NCBI GenBank assembly: GCA_041485905.1
Contig: JBGPKK010000022.1
Coordinates: 1-44,002 of the forward strand
Length of the DNA: 44,002 bases
DNA from: JAHFUI01 sp041485905
GTDB taxonomy: Bacteria; Acidobacteriota; Vicinamibacteria; Vicinamibacterales; CAVVIG01
Direction of reading: 5' to 3'
Below, piece after piece: positions 16,866 to 24,409 of this stretch. How positions within the stretch are numbered: position 1 is the first letter of the stretch; each line of letters starts with the position of its first letter. Made by a program: the position numbers and the translations under genes. A model generated the notes under the pieces. It was not told the DNA's origin and made no database searches. It saw only the letters and a list, made by a program, of their open reading frames with translations.

Positions 16866-17693
16866 TCACCGCTCGGGGCGCCATCGCGAAAAGTGTTTTT
16901 CCAGCTGCTCCGCGAGCGTCGTCAGGACGATTCCGGCGAACGCGATGATGACCACGCCGAGAAACACCGTGTCGGTCTGGAACGTCTGGCCGCCGTAGTT
17001 GACCATGTAGCCGATGCCCTGACTCCCGCCGAACATCTCACCGACCACGACACCGATTAACCCCAGGGCCACAGCCTGTCGTACGCCCGTGAGGATGAAC
17101 GGCACCGACCCGGGGAGGACGACCGTCGTGAAGATCTGCCAGTCCGACGCGCAGAACGAACGCGCGGCCCGGAGCAGGTCGTCGTCGATCGCCTTGACGC
17201 CGCCAATCGTGTTGATCAGCACCGGGAAGAAGGCGTTGATGAACACGATGAAGACTTTCGACCACATCCCGATGCCGAACCAGATGAGCACCAGCGGCAC
17301 AAGCGCCACGCGCGGCGTCGCGTAGAGCGCGGTCAAAAACGGCTCGAACACCATGGCGATGCGCCGGTACCATCCGATGATGACGCCGAACACGACGCCA
17401 GACGCGATGGCCAGACCGACACCAATCACGAAGTTGGTGCCGCTGTACGCCATGTCCTGTTTCAGCCGGCCCTGGGTCCACTCCTCGCCAAAGCGTTTGA
17501 CGATCGAGGACGGCCCCGCGAAAAACAGCGGCGAAATCTTTCCGCTGGACCAGATCATCTGCCAGATGCCGATCGCCGCGACCACCGCGGTGCCGCCGAC
17601 GATCAGCCGCTCGTGCTTCTGATAGAAGGTCCGCCGCGGTCGTTCCAGAAGGACCGGTTCTCTGATCGCCGGCTCTCGTAGTACTTGATCCAC
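16866..17693 (-). CDS. ABC transporter permease, SsuC/TauC family
   Basis: 275 residues with about six membrane spans. The start is GTG 17693, preceded by AGGAGA at 5 bases and an in-frame TGA just upstream, so no earlier start is possible. A first span (LIVGGTAVVAAIGIWQMIW) is followed by the BPD_transp_1 domain with the cytoplasmic loop RVALVPLVLIWFGIGMWSKV and SFCASDWQIFTTVVLPGSVPFILTG, the EAA-type region that docks the ATPase. The family imports sulfonates, taurine, nitrate or aromatic carboxylates. It is separated from its ATPase gene by 280 bases containing a broken toxin-antitoxin remnant, although the three transporter genes are otherwise tightly packed. Confidence 0.88.
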   Translation of the reverse strand: MDQVLREPAIREPVLLERPRRTFYQKHERLIVGGTAVVAAIGIWQMIWSSGKISPLFFAGPSSIVKRFGEEWTQGRLKQDMAYSGTNFVIGVGLAIASGVVFGVIIGWYRRIAMVFEPFLTALYATPRVALVPLVLIWFGIGMWSKVFIVFINAFFPVLINTIGGVKAIDDDLLRAARSFCASDWQIFTTVVLPGSVPFILTGVRQAVALGLIGVVVGEMFGGSQGIGYMVNYGGQTFQTDTVFLGVVIIAFAGIVLTTLAEQLEKHFSRWRPER

Positions 17694-17701
17694 TCTTCTC
17701 C

Positions 17702-17957
17702 TATTTCTTCAACGCCTCGGTCACCATCAAGGACACGGTCGACGCGAGCCTCAAATCGGTGGTCCGGGACCAGCAGTTGCACGCCCTGGCCGACGCGCTC
17801 GGAACCATCCCCCTCGACGTCACGGTCGAACAGCTCCGCCACCAGCGTGCCAAAGCACGGCGTCGCGCTCATTCATTGCGATGCCGACTTTGAAGCCATG
17901 AAACCCATCATCCCCTTGCGCACGATCGATTGGACCAAAGAGCGCGCCCGGCGCTAA
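17702..17957 (+). pseudogene. remnant of a type II toxin-antitoxin (VapBC-like) pair
   Basis: On the strand opposite the transporter genes, one frame (17702-17893) reads as an antitoxin-like tail (TIKDTVDASLKSVVRDQQLH, then DVTVEQLRHQRAKARRR) without a start codon. A second frame from about 17856 to TAA 17955-17957 reads HGVALIHCDADFEAM, then IPLRTIDW, which looks like the C-terminal end of a PIN-domain (VapC) toxin. The middle of the toxin, with most of its acidic active site, is missing. The two pieces meet near 17855. The PIN tail is the stronger match; the antitoxin assignment is tentative. It splits the transporter operon between ATPase and permease genes. Confidence 0.45.
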
Positions 17958-17961
17958 CGAC

Positions 17962-17996
17962 ACTTCGAACTTCTCACTTCGAACTTCTCACTTCCG
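17962..17996. repeat. 7-bp tandem array ACTTNNN (5 units)
   Basis: ACTTCGA, ACTTCTC, ACTTCGA, ACTTCTC, ACTTCCG follow without spacing. The array runs across the stop codon of the ABC ATPase gene (17974-17976), so the last residues VRSSK of that protein are encoded by repeat units. It lies directly beside the toxin-antitoxin remnant. Confidence 0.75.
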
Positions 17997-18774
17997 CCGC
18001 GACAGCGGCGGCCGGCGTCTCTTCAACCAGCTGCCAGATGCCGTCTTCAATCTGAAGAAACTGCGCGTCCCGTTTCACGCTGAGCGGGCGTGGGCGTTTG
18101 AAGGGAACCTGGAAGACGCCTTTGACGCGGCCCGGACGCGCGCTCATCACGACGACGCGGTCGGCCAGATAGATGGCCTCGTTGATCTGATGGGTGATGA
18201 ACAGCACGGTCTTTCGCGCCTCGGTCCATATCTTCAGGAGCTCCGCCTGCATGAGCTCCCGCGTCTGCGCGTCGAGGGCGGCGAACGGTTCGTCCATGAG
18301 GAGGACCGAAGGGTCTGACGCTAGCGCTCTGGCGAGGTTGACGCGCTGCTGCATGCCGCCGGAGAGCTCTGAGGGGTAGTGGCGCTCGAACCCGGCGAGG
18401 CCGACCAGCTTGATGAAGTACTCGGTGCGCTCGCCGAGCGTCACCCGATCGAAGCGCTTCTGCAGTTCCATCCCGTACCGCACGTTGCCGGCGATGGTCC
18501 GCCACGGCAGGAGGCTCGCGTGCTGAAAGACCACCGCGCGGTCGACGCCTGCTCCCTGGATCCGGGCGCCGTCAATCGACACGGTTCCCAGCTGGTACGG
18601 CAGCAGGCCTGCGACGATGTTGAGCAGCGTGGTTTTGCCGCAGCCGCTCGGTCCGACGATCGCCACGAACTCGCCGTCGGCCACCGAGACCGACACGTCC
18701 GACAGCGCGAGCACCTGCCGCCCGTCGCGCTCGACGTAGTAGCGCTTGGTGAGGTGGTCGATCTCGAGCTTCAT
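17974..18774 (-). CDS. ABC transporter ATPase, SsuB/TauB family
   Basis: 266 residues. Walker A is GPSGCGKTT at 41-49. The signature LSGGMQQRVNLARAL and Walker B VLLMDEPFAALD follow, with the switch His in FITHQINEAIYLADRV. These are complete, so the ATPase should be active. A short hydrophilic tail ends in repeat-derived VRSSK. ATG 18774 is three bases after the binding-protein stop (TGA TTG ATG). An in-frame TTG just before was not chosen. It energises the permease at 16866 and the binding protein at 18778; the gene order binding protein, ATPase, permease is typical of NitT/TauT importers. Confidence 0.9.
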   Translation of the reverse strand: MKLEIDHLTKRYYVERDGRQVLALSDVSVSVADGEFVAIVGPSGCGKTTLLNIVAGLLPYQLGTVSIDGARIQGAGVDRAVVFQHASLLPWRTIAGNVRYGMELQKRFDRVTLGERTEYFIKLVGLAGFERHYPSELSGGMQQRVNLARALASDPSVLLMDEPFAALDAQTRELMQAELLKIWTEARKTVLFITHQINEAIYLADRVVVMSARPGRVKGVFQVPFKRPRPLSVKRDAQFLQIEDGIWQLVEETPAAAVAAEVRSSK

Positions 18775-18777
18775 CAA

Positions 18778-19845
18778 TCAGAACTTGATTTTCGCTTTGC
18801 GCTGCTCTTCGGCCTTCACCTCGTCGCCGAACAGCTTATCGAAATAGCCTTCTTTCACCAGGCGGGCGACCGTGCTGTTATCGACCACTTTGTGGAAGTC
18901 GAAGGCCTTCAGCTCCGCCGCAATCCGCGGGTCCACCTGCTGCGCCACGATCGACTTGATCGCTGGCGCCAGTACGTAAGGCACGCGATCGAAGATGTTG
19001 CCGTTCTTGTAGAGATCGTAGATACGCGCGACATCGACTTCCGGCTGTTTGTCGTAGGCGATGTAGCTCTTGATCGCAAAGGCTTTGTCGTCGTAGAAGC
19101 GCTTGATGGCTTCCGCATGGGCCATGACGATCTGCTCCGGCAGCTTGGGACTGGCCGCAAGCGCTTTCTTCGCGAACAAGTAGACGGTCGCCGCATAGAC
19201 GTCGCGATCGGCCAGGTTCGCCAGTGTCTTGTAACCCGCTTCCTCGAGCCGGAAATAGGCGGGCGCGGTGAGCAGCGTGGCGTCGGCGCGATTGGTCTGA
19301 AGCGCCGCGGCACGACCGGTGACGTCGGTGCCGACGGGGACCCACTGCACGTCGCGCACGCCGAGCCCGTAGGTGCCGAGCAGCGCGACGGTGTAGTTGT
19401 AGGGCGCGTCGCCGATTTGCCCGACCGCGATGCGTTTGCCCTTCAGCTGCTTGGGGCTCGTCAGATCTTTCTGTCCCATCAACGCAAACAGCCCCTTGTT
19501 CGACGAGCTGCCCATCAGCGCGAAGTTCGATTCGTCCTTCGAGCTCACCACCATCCCCTGCTCGAGCGAATGGTTGACCATGACCGCCTGCCCGCTCGTC
19601 AGCATGGCGATGCCGGTCGGATGCACACCGAACTGCAGATCCACGTCGAGGCCGTACTTCTGGTAATAGCCCCCCTCCTTGGCGATGTACATCGGCCAGG
19701 AGGCGCCGCTCCGAGTCGGATAGTTGATCGTGATCTTCTGTGGCTGCTGAGCGTGAGGCCTGGGGCTCAACGCGGCAGCAACGACGGCGACAAACAGAAC
19801 AACCAGGACAAACAGGACGGGGCGTCGCGGGTGCACCGTGGTCAT
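18778..19845 (-). CDS. periplasmic substrate-binding protein, NMT1/SsuA-like
   Basis: 355 residues with a signal peptide (VLFVLVVLFVAVVAAALS). The fold begins KITINYPTRSGASWPMYIAKEGGYYQKYGLDVDLQ, the usual first strand and helix of NMT1/THI5/SsuA proteins. SPKQLKGKRIAVGQIGD and LLTAPAYFRLEEAGYKTLANL mark the second lobe. Such proteins deliver small organic acids, sulfonates or pyrimidine precursors to SsuBC-type permeases. ATG 19845 has an AAGGAGA site. It lies 20 bases after the LigJ-like hydratase gene, so the natural guess is an aromatic acid or one of its ring-opened products as ligand. The sequence alone does not show the ligand. Confidence 0.87.
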   Translation of the reverse strand: MTTVHPRRPVLFVLVVLFVAVVAAALSPRPHAQQPQKITINYPTRSGASWPMYIAKEGGYYQKYGLDVDLQFGVHPTGIAMLTSGQAVMVNHSLEQGMVVSSKDESNFALMGSSSNKGLFALMGQKDLTSPKQLKGKRIAVGQIGDAPYNYTVALLGTYGLGVRDVQWVPVGTDVTGRAAALQTNRADATLLTAPAYFRLEEAGYKTLANLADRDVYAATVYLFAKKALAASPKLPEQIVMAHAEAIKRFYDDKAFAIKSYIAYDKQPEVDVARIYDLYKNGNIFDRVPYVLAPAIKSIVAQQVDPRIAAELKAFDFHKVVDNSTVARLVKEGYFDKLFGDEVKAEEQRKAKIKF

Positions 19846-19865
19846 ATCTTCTCCTTCGGAATGTG

Positions 19866-20885
19866 TCAGACCGCCGCGGTCTCGGTCACTTTGAGGTTGA
19901 AGAGCTTCTTCGCGTTGTCTTCAAAGATCTTTTTCTTGTCGGCTGCGGTGAGCCAATCGATCGCCTCGATCGTGAACCTGGTCTCGTCCATCCAGCGTCC
20001 CGTCTTCGGATCCTTGACCGTGCCGATGCCCGGCCGCTCCGTTCCGAACAGGCACCGCTCAACGCCCACCGTCTTGAAGAGCAGCTCCAGGGCGTCCTTC
20101 GAGTAGAGCACCGTGTCGTAGTACAGCTTCCGCATCTGGTCGGAGAACCTGGGTCCTTTCCCCCGCAGCGAGCTGGCTTCGAAGCGCGCGAACTGATACG
20201 GGATGGCGCCGCCGCCGTGCGACACGAGGATCTTGAGCGTCGGAAAATCGTTGAACACGTTCGATGTGAGCAGCGATACCACGGCGATGTTTTCCTCGTT
20301 GATGAAATGAAGCGAGTAGGTGAGCCGCTCGGAGCGGCAGCCTGCCGAGTGAATGTGGCCGGGGATGTCCCATTCCACCAGCTTTTCGTACAACGGATAC
20401 CAGAAACGGTCGCCGAGCGGCGGTGTCTCGATCCCGCTGCATTCGCCCGGGTCGGGATTCAGCAGGCAGCCGACGAATCCCTGTTCCTTGATGCACTTTT
20501 CCAGGTACGGCAGCACGGCCTTCGGGCTGACGCCCGGCGTCAGCGGCAGACCGCACACACCGCGGAACGTGTCGGGGTACAGCTGCACCTGCTTCGCGAT
20601 GATGTTGTTGGTTTCCTCGACGAACCACTGGACCAGCCTGGGGTGCTCGCTCGTCATCATCTGGTACGGACGAGGCGAAATCAGCTGCAGGTCGGTTCCG
20701 ACCTCTTTCAGCTGGGCCAGGTGCGAGCTGCCCCCGAATACCGGGGCATTGAGCGCTTTCTTGACGTCTTCGTCGTTGGCCAGGTTGCCGCCCCGCCCAT
20801 GCGCCCCGCGATGGGCCAGGATTTGCGCTTTGTACACGTACAGGCTGTCGGGAGCCGTTACGTGTCCGTGGGAGTCGATGATCAC
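19866..20885 (-). CDS. ligJ: 4-oxalomesaconate hydratase-like amidohydrolase (LigJ family)
   Basis: 339 residues, close to Sphingobium LigJ length. GTG 20885 was chosen: it has a perfect AGGAGG 6 bases upstream and gives MIIDSHGH, the LigJ N-terminus. A TTG further up would add 13 non-matching residues. The metal-binding DSHGH, the stretch GCLLNPDPGE, the PPLGDRFWYPLYEKLVEWDI segment, HIHSAG, SHGGGAIPYQFARF and GTERPG all correspond by recollection to LigJ. The enzyme hydrates 4-oxalomesaconate to 4-carboxy-4-hydroxy-2-oxoadipate in the protocatechuate 4,5-cleavage and gallate pathways. It is first in the minus-strand cluster that also holds the dioxygenase and RraA/LigK-like aldolases, which strongly supports the assignment. 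Confidence 0.83.
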   Translation of the reverse strand: MIIDSHGHVTAPDSLYVYKAQILAHRGAHGRGGNLANDEDVKKALNAPVFGGSSHLAQLKEVGTDLQLISPRPYQMMTSEHPRLVQWFVEETNNIIAKQVQLYPDTFRGVCGLPLTPGVSPKAVLPYLEKCIKEQGFVGCLLNPDPGECSGIETPPLGDRFWYPLYEKLVEWDIPGHIHSAGCRSERLTYSLHFINEENIAVVSLLTSNVFNDFPTLKILVSHGGGAIPYQFARFEASSLRGKGPRFSDQMRKLYYDTVLYSKDALELLFKTVGVERCLFGTERPGIGTVKDPKTGRWMDETRFTIEAIDWLTAADKKKIFEDNAKKLFNLKVTETAAV

Positions 20886-21200
20886 AGCCGCCTCCTCTTC
20901 TGCGTAGCCGATGGATTGTATCAAGTTGAAGATACCGTCGGCGGGTGGATCGACCGAGCGCCGGCGTCAGTTCGGCAGCGCGACGCGATACAAGTTGCTC
21001 TGCGTAACAATTCGTCAGGACAGATAGTCCGCCCGTCCGGATGCCGGGAACGCGCTGGCGTCATTGATGACTGTAGTGTGTCAATCGAGCGCGGCGGGCT
21101 GATTGTAACGCCGGGCGTCCGCGTTGCGCCATTCGTCGTAGCCCTTCCGGACCGGCACGAGCAATGAGATACTTGGCCCTACGCCGGTCAAGGAGCACCT
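20886..21200. other. 315-base divergent intergenic region
   Basis: This gap separates the LigJ-led minus-strand cluster from the DUF6152 gene at 21201. I see no ORF of interest, RNA gene or strong hairpin. On the minus strand an extended -10 box (TGATACAAT, 20923-20915) lies 30 bases before the GTG start at 20885. On the plus strand a weaker TGAGATACT (21165-21173) lies just upstream of 21201. Both promoters probably start here, without good -35 boxes, so an activator is plausible. Confidence 0.5.
20915..20923 (-). promoter_or_regulatory. extended -10 promoter candidate for the ring-cleavage cluster
   Basis: On the minus strand TGATACAAT fits the extended -10 form TGnTATAAT with one mismatch. 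The expected transcript start would be about 20 bases upstream of the AGGAGG site and GTG 20885. There is no convincing -35 hexamer, which would be compatible with activator control. Confidence 0.35.
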
Positions 21201-21668
21201 ATGAAACCTGAAAACGATCTGAAGCAACGGGCGCTCGTTCGATGTGCGGTCGCCTCGCTGACTGTCGCATGTCTGTTGTCAGCTGCGGCACCTGCCTCCG
21301 CGCATCATTCGTTTGGAGCGGAGTACGACGGCACAAAGCCCGTCACGCTGACCGGCGTCATCACCATGGTCCAGTGGACGAACCCACACTTCTATTTCTT
21401 CATGGATGTGAAAGACAAGAACGGCGAGGTGGCCAGCTGGAAATTTGAAGGCTATCCGCCGACCGTGCTCAACCGGATTGGCTGGAAGCGCAACGAGACG
21501 ATGCTGCCCGGAGATACGGTGACGGTGTTCGCCTGGCGCGCGCGCGACGGCTCGAATTGGGGTCACTCGAGGCTGGTGACGTTCGCGAAGACCGGCAAGA
21601 AACTGGAGTCTGGACCTCCTGTCGGAACGGGTGACGGCGGCAATACGCCTCCCGTCGTTGTGCAGTGA
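21201..21668 (+). CDS. DUF6152 family exported protein, copy 1
   Basis: 155 residues. A signal peptide (CAVASLTVACLLSAAAPASA) ends just before HHSFGAEYDGTKPVTLTGVI, the start of the mature protein. WTNPHFYFFMDVKDKNG, then VASWKFEGYPPTVLNRIGW, then LPGDTVTVFAWRARDGS follow the DUF6152 pattern, a small all-beta domain. The N-terminal His pair and the NPH motif might bind metal (inference). No function is known to me. ATG 21201 follows AAGGAGCACCT. It is 16 bases upstream of a PDLSGVW gene; the same pairing recurs at 34316-35561, so the two families probably work together. Confidence 0.78.
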   Translation: MKPENDLKQRALVRCAVASLTVACLLSAAAPASAHHSFGAEYDGTKPVTLTGVITMVQWTNPHFYFFMDVKDKNGEVASWKFEGYPPTVLNRIGWKRNETMLPGDTVTVFAWRARDGSNWGHSRLVTFAKTGKKLESGPPVGTGDGGNTPPVVVQ

Positions 21669-21684
21669 GAGAGGAGATTCACCC

Positions 21685-22479
21685 GTGAGCAAGAAGCCTC
21701 TCGCCTGCGTTGCAGCGGCCCTGGCATTTCTGCTGACGCCTGCAGGCGCCGCCGGTCAACGTCTGGCGCAGCCCGCCAAGGCCACTCCGCGCGTCCCCCG
21801 CACAGCCGATGGAAAGCCGGATCTGTCTGGTGTGTGGCAGCCTGGCAGCGACCGCGTTGGAACGTGGGCGGAGGCCAACCAGGGAGTGGGTGTACCGGAG
21901 CCCGGGAAGCAGCCACCGGTGAGGCGAGGGGCGAATCCCCCTTACCAGCCCTGGGCGGCGAAGAAAGTCCTGGAGGCCTATAACCGCCGGAACATCGATG
22001 ATCTCGTCGCGCGCTGCATTCCCGAACTGGATCTCGGAGCAGGCTCGCTCTATCCGAACCAGTTCGTTCAAACGCCCAAGCTGATCGTGATCCTGATCGA
22101 ATCGCGGCACGTATTCCGCCTGATCCCGCTCAACGAGCAGCATCCCGACGATCTGGATCCGAGCTACCTCGGAGACTCGGTCGGTCACTGGGAAGGAGAC
22201 ACGCTGGTCGTCGATGTGACCGGCTTCAAGGAACGATCGCTCGGGTCGAAGATCAATTCCGACGCCCTGCACATCGTCGAACGCTTCACGCGGGTCGATT
22301 ACAACACCATCAACTACGAAGCCAGGGTGGAGGATCCAAAGGCGCTGACCAAGCCCTACACCATCACCAGCAAGTACATGCTGCGCCCGGGCACGCGTTT
22401 GCAGGAATACGTCTGCGACAACAATCAGGATCCGGACCACTTCGAGCAGCTCGACAAAAAGGGTCTGGTCACGAGGTAG
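21685..22479 (+). CDS. secreted 'PDLSGVW' family protein, copy B
   Basis: 264 residues. GTG 21685 was chosen because GAGAGGAG lies 8 bases upstream and the signal peptide (ACVAAALAFLLTPAGAAG) starts here. The longer reading from 21631 overlaps the DUF6152 gene. Family marks are DGKPDLSGVWQPG, LYPNQFVQTPKLIVILIES, the YLGDSVGHWEGDTLVVDVTG core, DALHIVERFTRVDYNT and VEDPKALTKPY. It is the most diverged of the four copies: the FTDGRPLP motif is replaced by LNEQHPDDLD. Partner of the DUF6152 protein. Its 3' end overlaps the convergent MmcQ/YjbR remnant by 11 bases. Confidence 0.75.
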   Translation: MSKKPLACVAAALAFLLTPAGAAGQRLAQPAKATPRVPRTADGKPDLSGVWQPGSDRVGTWAEANQGVGVPEPGKQPPVRRGANPPYQPWAAKKVLEAYNRRNIDDLVARCIPELDLGAGSLYPNQFVQTPKLIVILIESRHVFRLIPLNEQHPDDLDPSYLGDSVGHWEGDTLVVDVTGFKERSLGSKINSDALHIVERFTRVDYNTINYEARVEDPKALTKPYTITSKYMLRPGTRLQEYVCDNNQDPDHFEQLDKKGLVTR

Positions 22480-22825
22480 GCATCGCCGCGATCATGCGTT
22501 TGAGCGCGACGAGCCGGTAGCTGCGCCGAACAAGATCAGCGATGACGTCCCAGTCGAGCGGCGTGTCCGCCCACACACTGATCCATTGACCACGGCCGTA
22601 TGGTGTCGCGAAGAAATTCTTGCGGCCGGCCAACCGGTTGACGTGAGTCCGGTCCAGTCGAAACGCAATCGATGGCCGTCCGCCGACAACCTCGAACGTG
22701 GCAAACGTGCGTTTGCCCGCGCGAAAATTCGGGTGACCCCACGAAGATGTCTCGCGTGTTTCCGGGAATGACAGACAAAGCGTGCGAAGACGCTAGGCCA
22801 CGGGCTCGTTCGAGCCCGCGACCAT
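22469..22825 (-). pseudogene. MmcQ/YjbR-like gene interrupted by an amber codon
   Basis: From ATG 22825 the minus strand reads MVAGSNEPVA, then TAG (22795-22793), then continues in the same frame as RLRTLCLSFPETRETSSWGH, then NFRAGKRTFATF, then RLAGRKNFFATPYGRGQWIS, ending DVIADLVRRSYRLVALKRM and TGA at 22471-22469. The part after TAG matches the MmcQ/YjbR family (CyaY-like fold, often called DNA-binding) from about residue 8 to the end. 119 codons overall equals the family's usual length. No ATG, GTG or TTG follows the TAG before the conserved core. A single nonsense change, or suppression, is the simplest reading. The upstream ATG sits in a palindrome, so the original start is uncertain. 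Confidence 0.65.
22801..22818. repeat. REP-like palindrome
   Basis: CGGGCTCG (22801-22808) and CGAGCCCG (22811-22818) form an 8-bp stem around TT, or 7 bp around a GTTC loop. It resembles the short GC-rich hairpins at 37240 and 43949 in style but not in sequence. Confidence 0.45.
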
Positions 22826-23082
22826 CGATATGACCACCGACCTTCGGGGTGCTCTGGCCTGGCGGGCCGTCATCATGCGAACCTGAAACGACCTATCCTA
22901 TGCAGCGTTCTATTGGAACAGCGTCTCTCGGCGGCGGCTCGTGTGCTTACGTCCGCCGAAATCGACTCCGAGATTTCGTAAAGCGTGTGTACGGCATGGC
23001 ATTCAGAATGGCGGGATTCATAGCGATCATGAGAGGGCGCCGTATTTGCCTGCCTCGTCGTTCGCAGAAAAGGAGTGAAACG

Positions 23083-23562
23083 ATGACGTTTCTTCGAATG
23101 AGCGATCTTGCCGTTATGACCGCACTGATGATGGGCTACGGTGGCAGCTCGTACGCATCGCCAGCGCCATCGCCGTCGCCGTCATCTCCAGCCACGACCG
23201 CGACCGCGACGATTGTGAGCGGTGCATCAATGATGACCACCACCGCCTACTCGCCGAACCCGCTCAACATCTTGGTTGGGACGACGGTGATGTGGGTCAA
23301 CAACGACAATACCTCGCATACCTCGACCGCGGACGGCGGCGCATGGAGCTCGCCAACGATCGCTCCAGGCGGTCAGTTCAGCTTCGCGTTTGGGTCGGCC
23401 GGCACATTTTCCTATCACTGCTCGATTCATCCGAACATGGTGGGAACGATCAACGTGCAGCAGGATGTTCCGACCCTGCCTCAGGCCTTTGTCCTCTTGC
23501 TCGCATTGGGACTCACAGGGGTCGCATACCTGCGGCTGCGGCGACGGGATCGAGCGGAATAA
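23083..23562 (+). CDS. exported cupredoxin with a VPTLP-type C-terminal sorting signal
   Basis: 159 residues. ATG 23083 follows AAAAGGAGTG; the frame is open further up but is not protein-like. After a short hydrophobic N-terminus and a Pro/Ser/Ala/Thr-rich linker (25-43), residues 45-127 form a plastocyanin/amicyanin-like domain. VMWVNNDNTSHTS gives Cu ligand His79 and FSYHCSIHPNM gives Cys113, His116 and Met119, a complete type 1 copper set. The C-terminus is VPTLP (129-133), a membrane span (FVLLLALGLTGVAYL) and a basic tail RLRRRDR, the layout of IPTL/VPTL-CTERM sorting signals. An electron carrier displayed at the cell envelope is likely. No matching sorting enzyme is seen in the window. 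Confidence 0.82.
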   Translation: MTFLRMSDLAVMTALMMGYGGSSYASPAPSPSPSSPATTATATIVSGASMMTTTAYSPNPLNILVGTTVMWVNNDNTSHTSTADGGAWSSPTIAPGGQFSFAFGSAGTFSYHCSIHPNMVGTINVQQDVPTLPQAFVLLLALGLTGVAYLRLRRRDRAE

Positions 23563-23622
23563 TCGCGCCATAGCAGCACCTGCATCGTCGGTCGCGCCCC
23601 TGCGGGAGCCCTTGTGCGCGGG

Positions 23623-24324
23623 TTACTTCGCGCCCAAGAACACGACGCCAACGAGGCTGAACACCTCGTAGCCTGGCACATCGATGCCGCCCTGCACGCG
23701 AATCTTGAACGCCGGCGCGACGATGACGGCGACCGCCGCCTGGATTTTCAGGAGCGGAAGCGTCGAGATGCCGATCAGCTCGCGGGCATCCTCAGTCGAG
23801 TTTGTCTCCACCTGTTTACCGGCTGGCGGATTCGTAAACGGGGGACCGACTGGCTCGGCGCTCAACGAGCGCTTCTGCAGCGTCCCCTGGAACTTCCCGA
23901 AGCCGCCAGCGAAATTCATGCCTATCTGGACGCGCTCGCGAATCGTGCCGAACGGGACGAACTTGTGAACCTCGAGACCGTTGACAGTCACGCCGCTTGT
24001 GGTAATCGAATCGCCCTTCTGGATGCAACCGTTCGAGAATCCGCATTGCTGCTCGAACTTCTCAACCTTGGACCCGTCTTTGATTTGCTTGTGGATGAAG
24101 CTGACGCCCCAATCGCCGCTGAGTGCGCGGCCGCGCGCGATGCCGATCGAGAAGTCGGTGCCTTTGAGATCGACGGTCCCGTCGAACAACTTCTCCAACT
24201 GTGACGGCACCTTCCACTCGGGGGTCACGGCGGCGACGATGCCCCAGTGCGACTCTTGCGCGAACGCCGCGATGGGCGCCGTCAGTACACAAACAACGAA
24301 GATCACCGTGCGTCGAACTGTCAT
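23623..24324 (-). CDS. exported outer-membrane-barrel-like protein, unknown function
   Basis: 233 residues. ATG 24324 follows GAGGAG and starts a signal peptide (RRTVIFVVCVLTAPIAAFAQ); a longer reading to 24417 adds nothing recognisable. The mature part starts ESHWGIVAAVTPEWKVP and alternates polar and hydrophobic residues, with barrel-like segments (DFSIGIARGRALSGDWGVSF, VQIGMNFAGGFGKFQG, FKIRVQGGIDVPGYEVF). Two cysteines (CGFSNGC) may form a disulfide. It resembles beta-barrel proteins of about 10 strands often annotated as outer-membrane beta-barrel proteins. No ligand or partner is evident. It is divergent from the double hydrolase gene at 24410, sharing an 85-base promoter region. Confidence 0.6.
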   Translation of the reverse strand: MTVRRTVIFVVCVLTAPIAAFAQESHWGIVAAVTPEWKVPSQLEKLFDGTVDLKGTDFSIGIARGRALSGDWGVSFIHKQIKDGSKVEKFEQQCGFSNGCIQKGDSITTSGVTVNGLEVHKFVPFGTIRERVQIGMNFAGGFGKFQGTLQKRSLSAEPVGPPFTNPPAGKQVETNSTEDARELIGISTLPLLKIQAAVAVIVAPAFKIRVQGGIDVPGYEVFSLVGVVFLGAK

Positions 24325-24409
24325 CAGGTCACTCCTCTGCGGACAGACCTCGGAATCGCGGTCTATTCGGGTATATTGATTAGGCGATGAACATAGCCTG
24401 AGCAACCCG

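Noticed and set aside
17962..17996. Short tandem repeats as a CRISPR array
   Set aside because: Units of 7-8 bp without spacers; no cas genes in the window.
18379..20106. Plus-strand open frame of 575 codons across the transporter genes
   Set aside because: Antisense to the binding protein and ATPase genes, which have complete family motifs. No start site or domain.
22849..23082. Upstream extension of the cupredoxin
   Set aside because: ATG 23083 has a good ribosome site and the upstream residues look like random translation.
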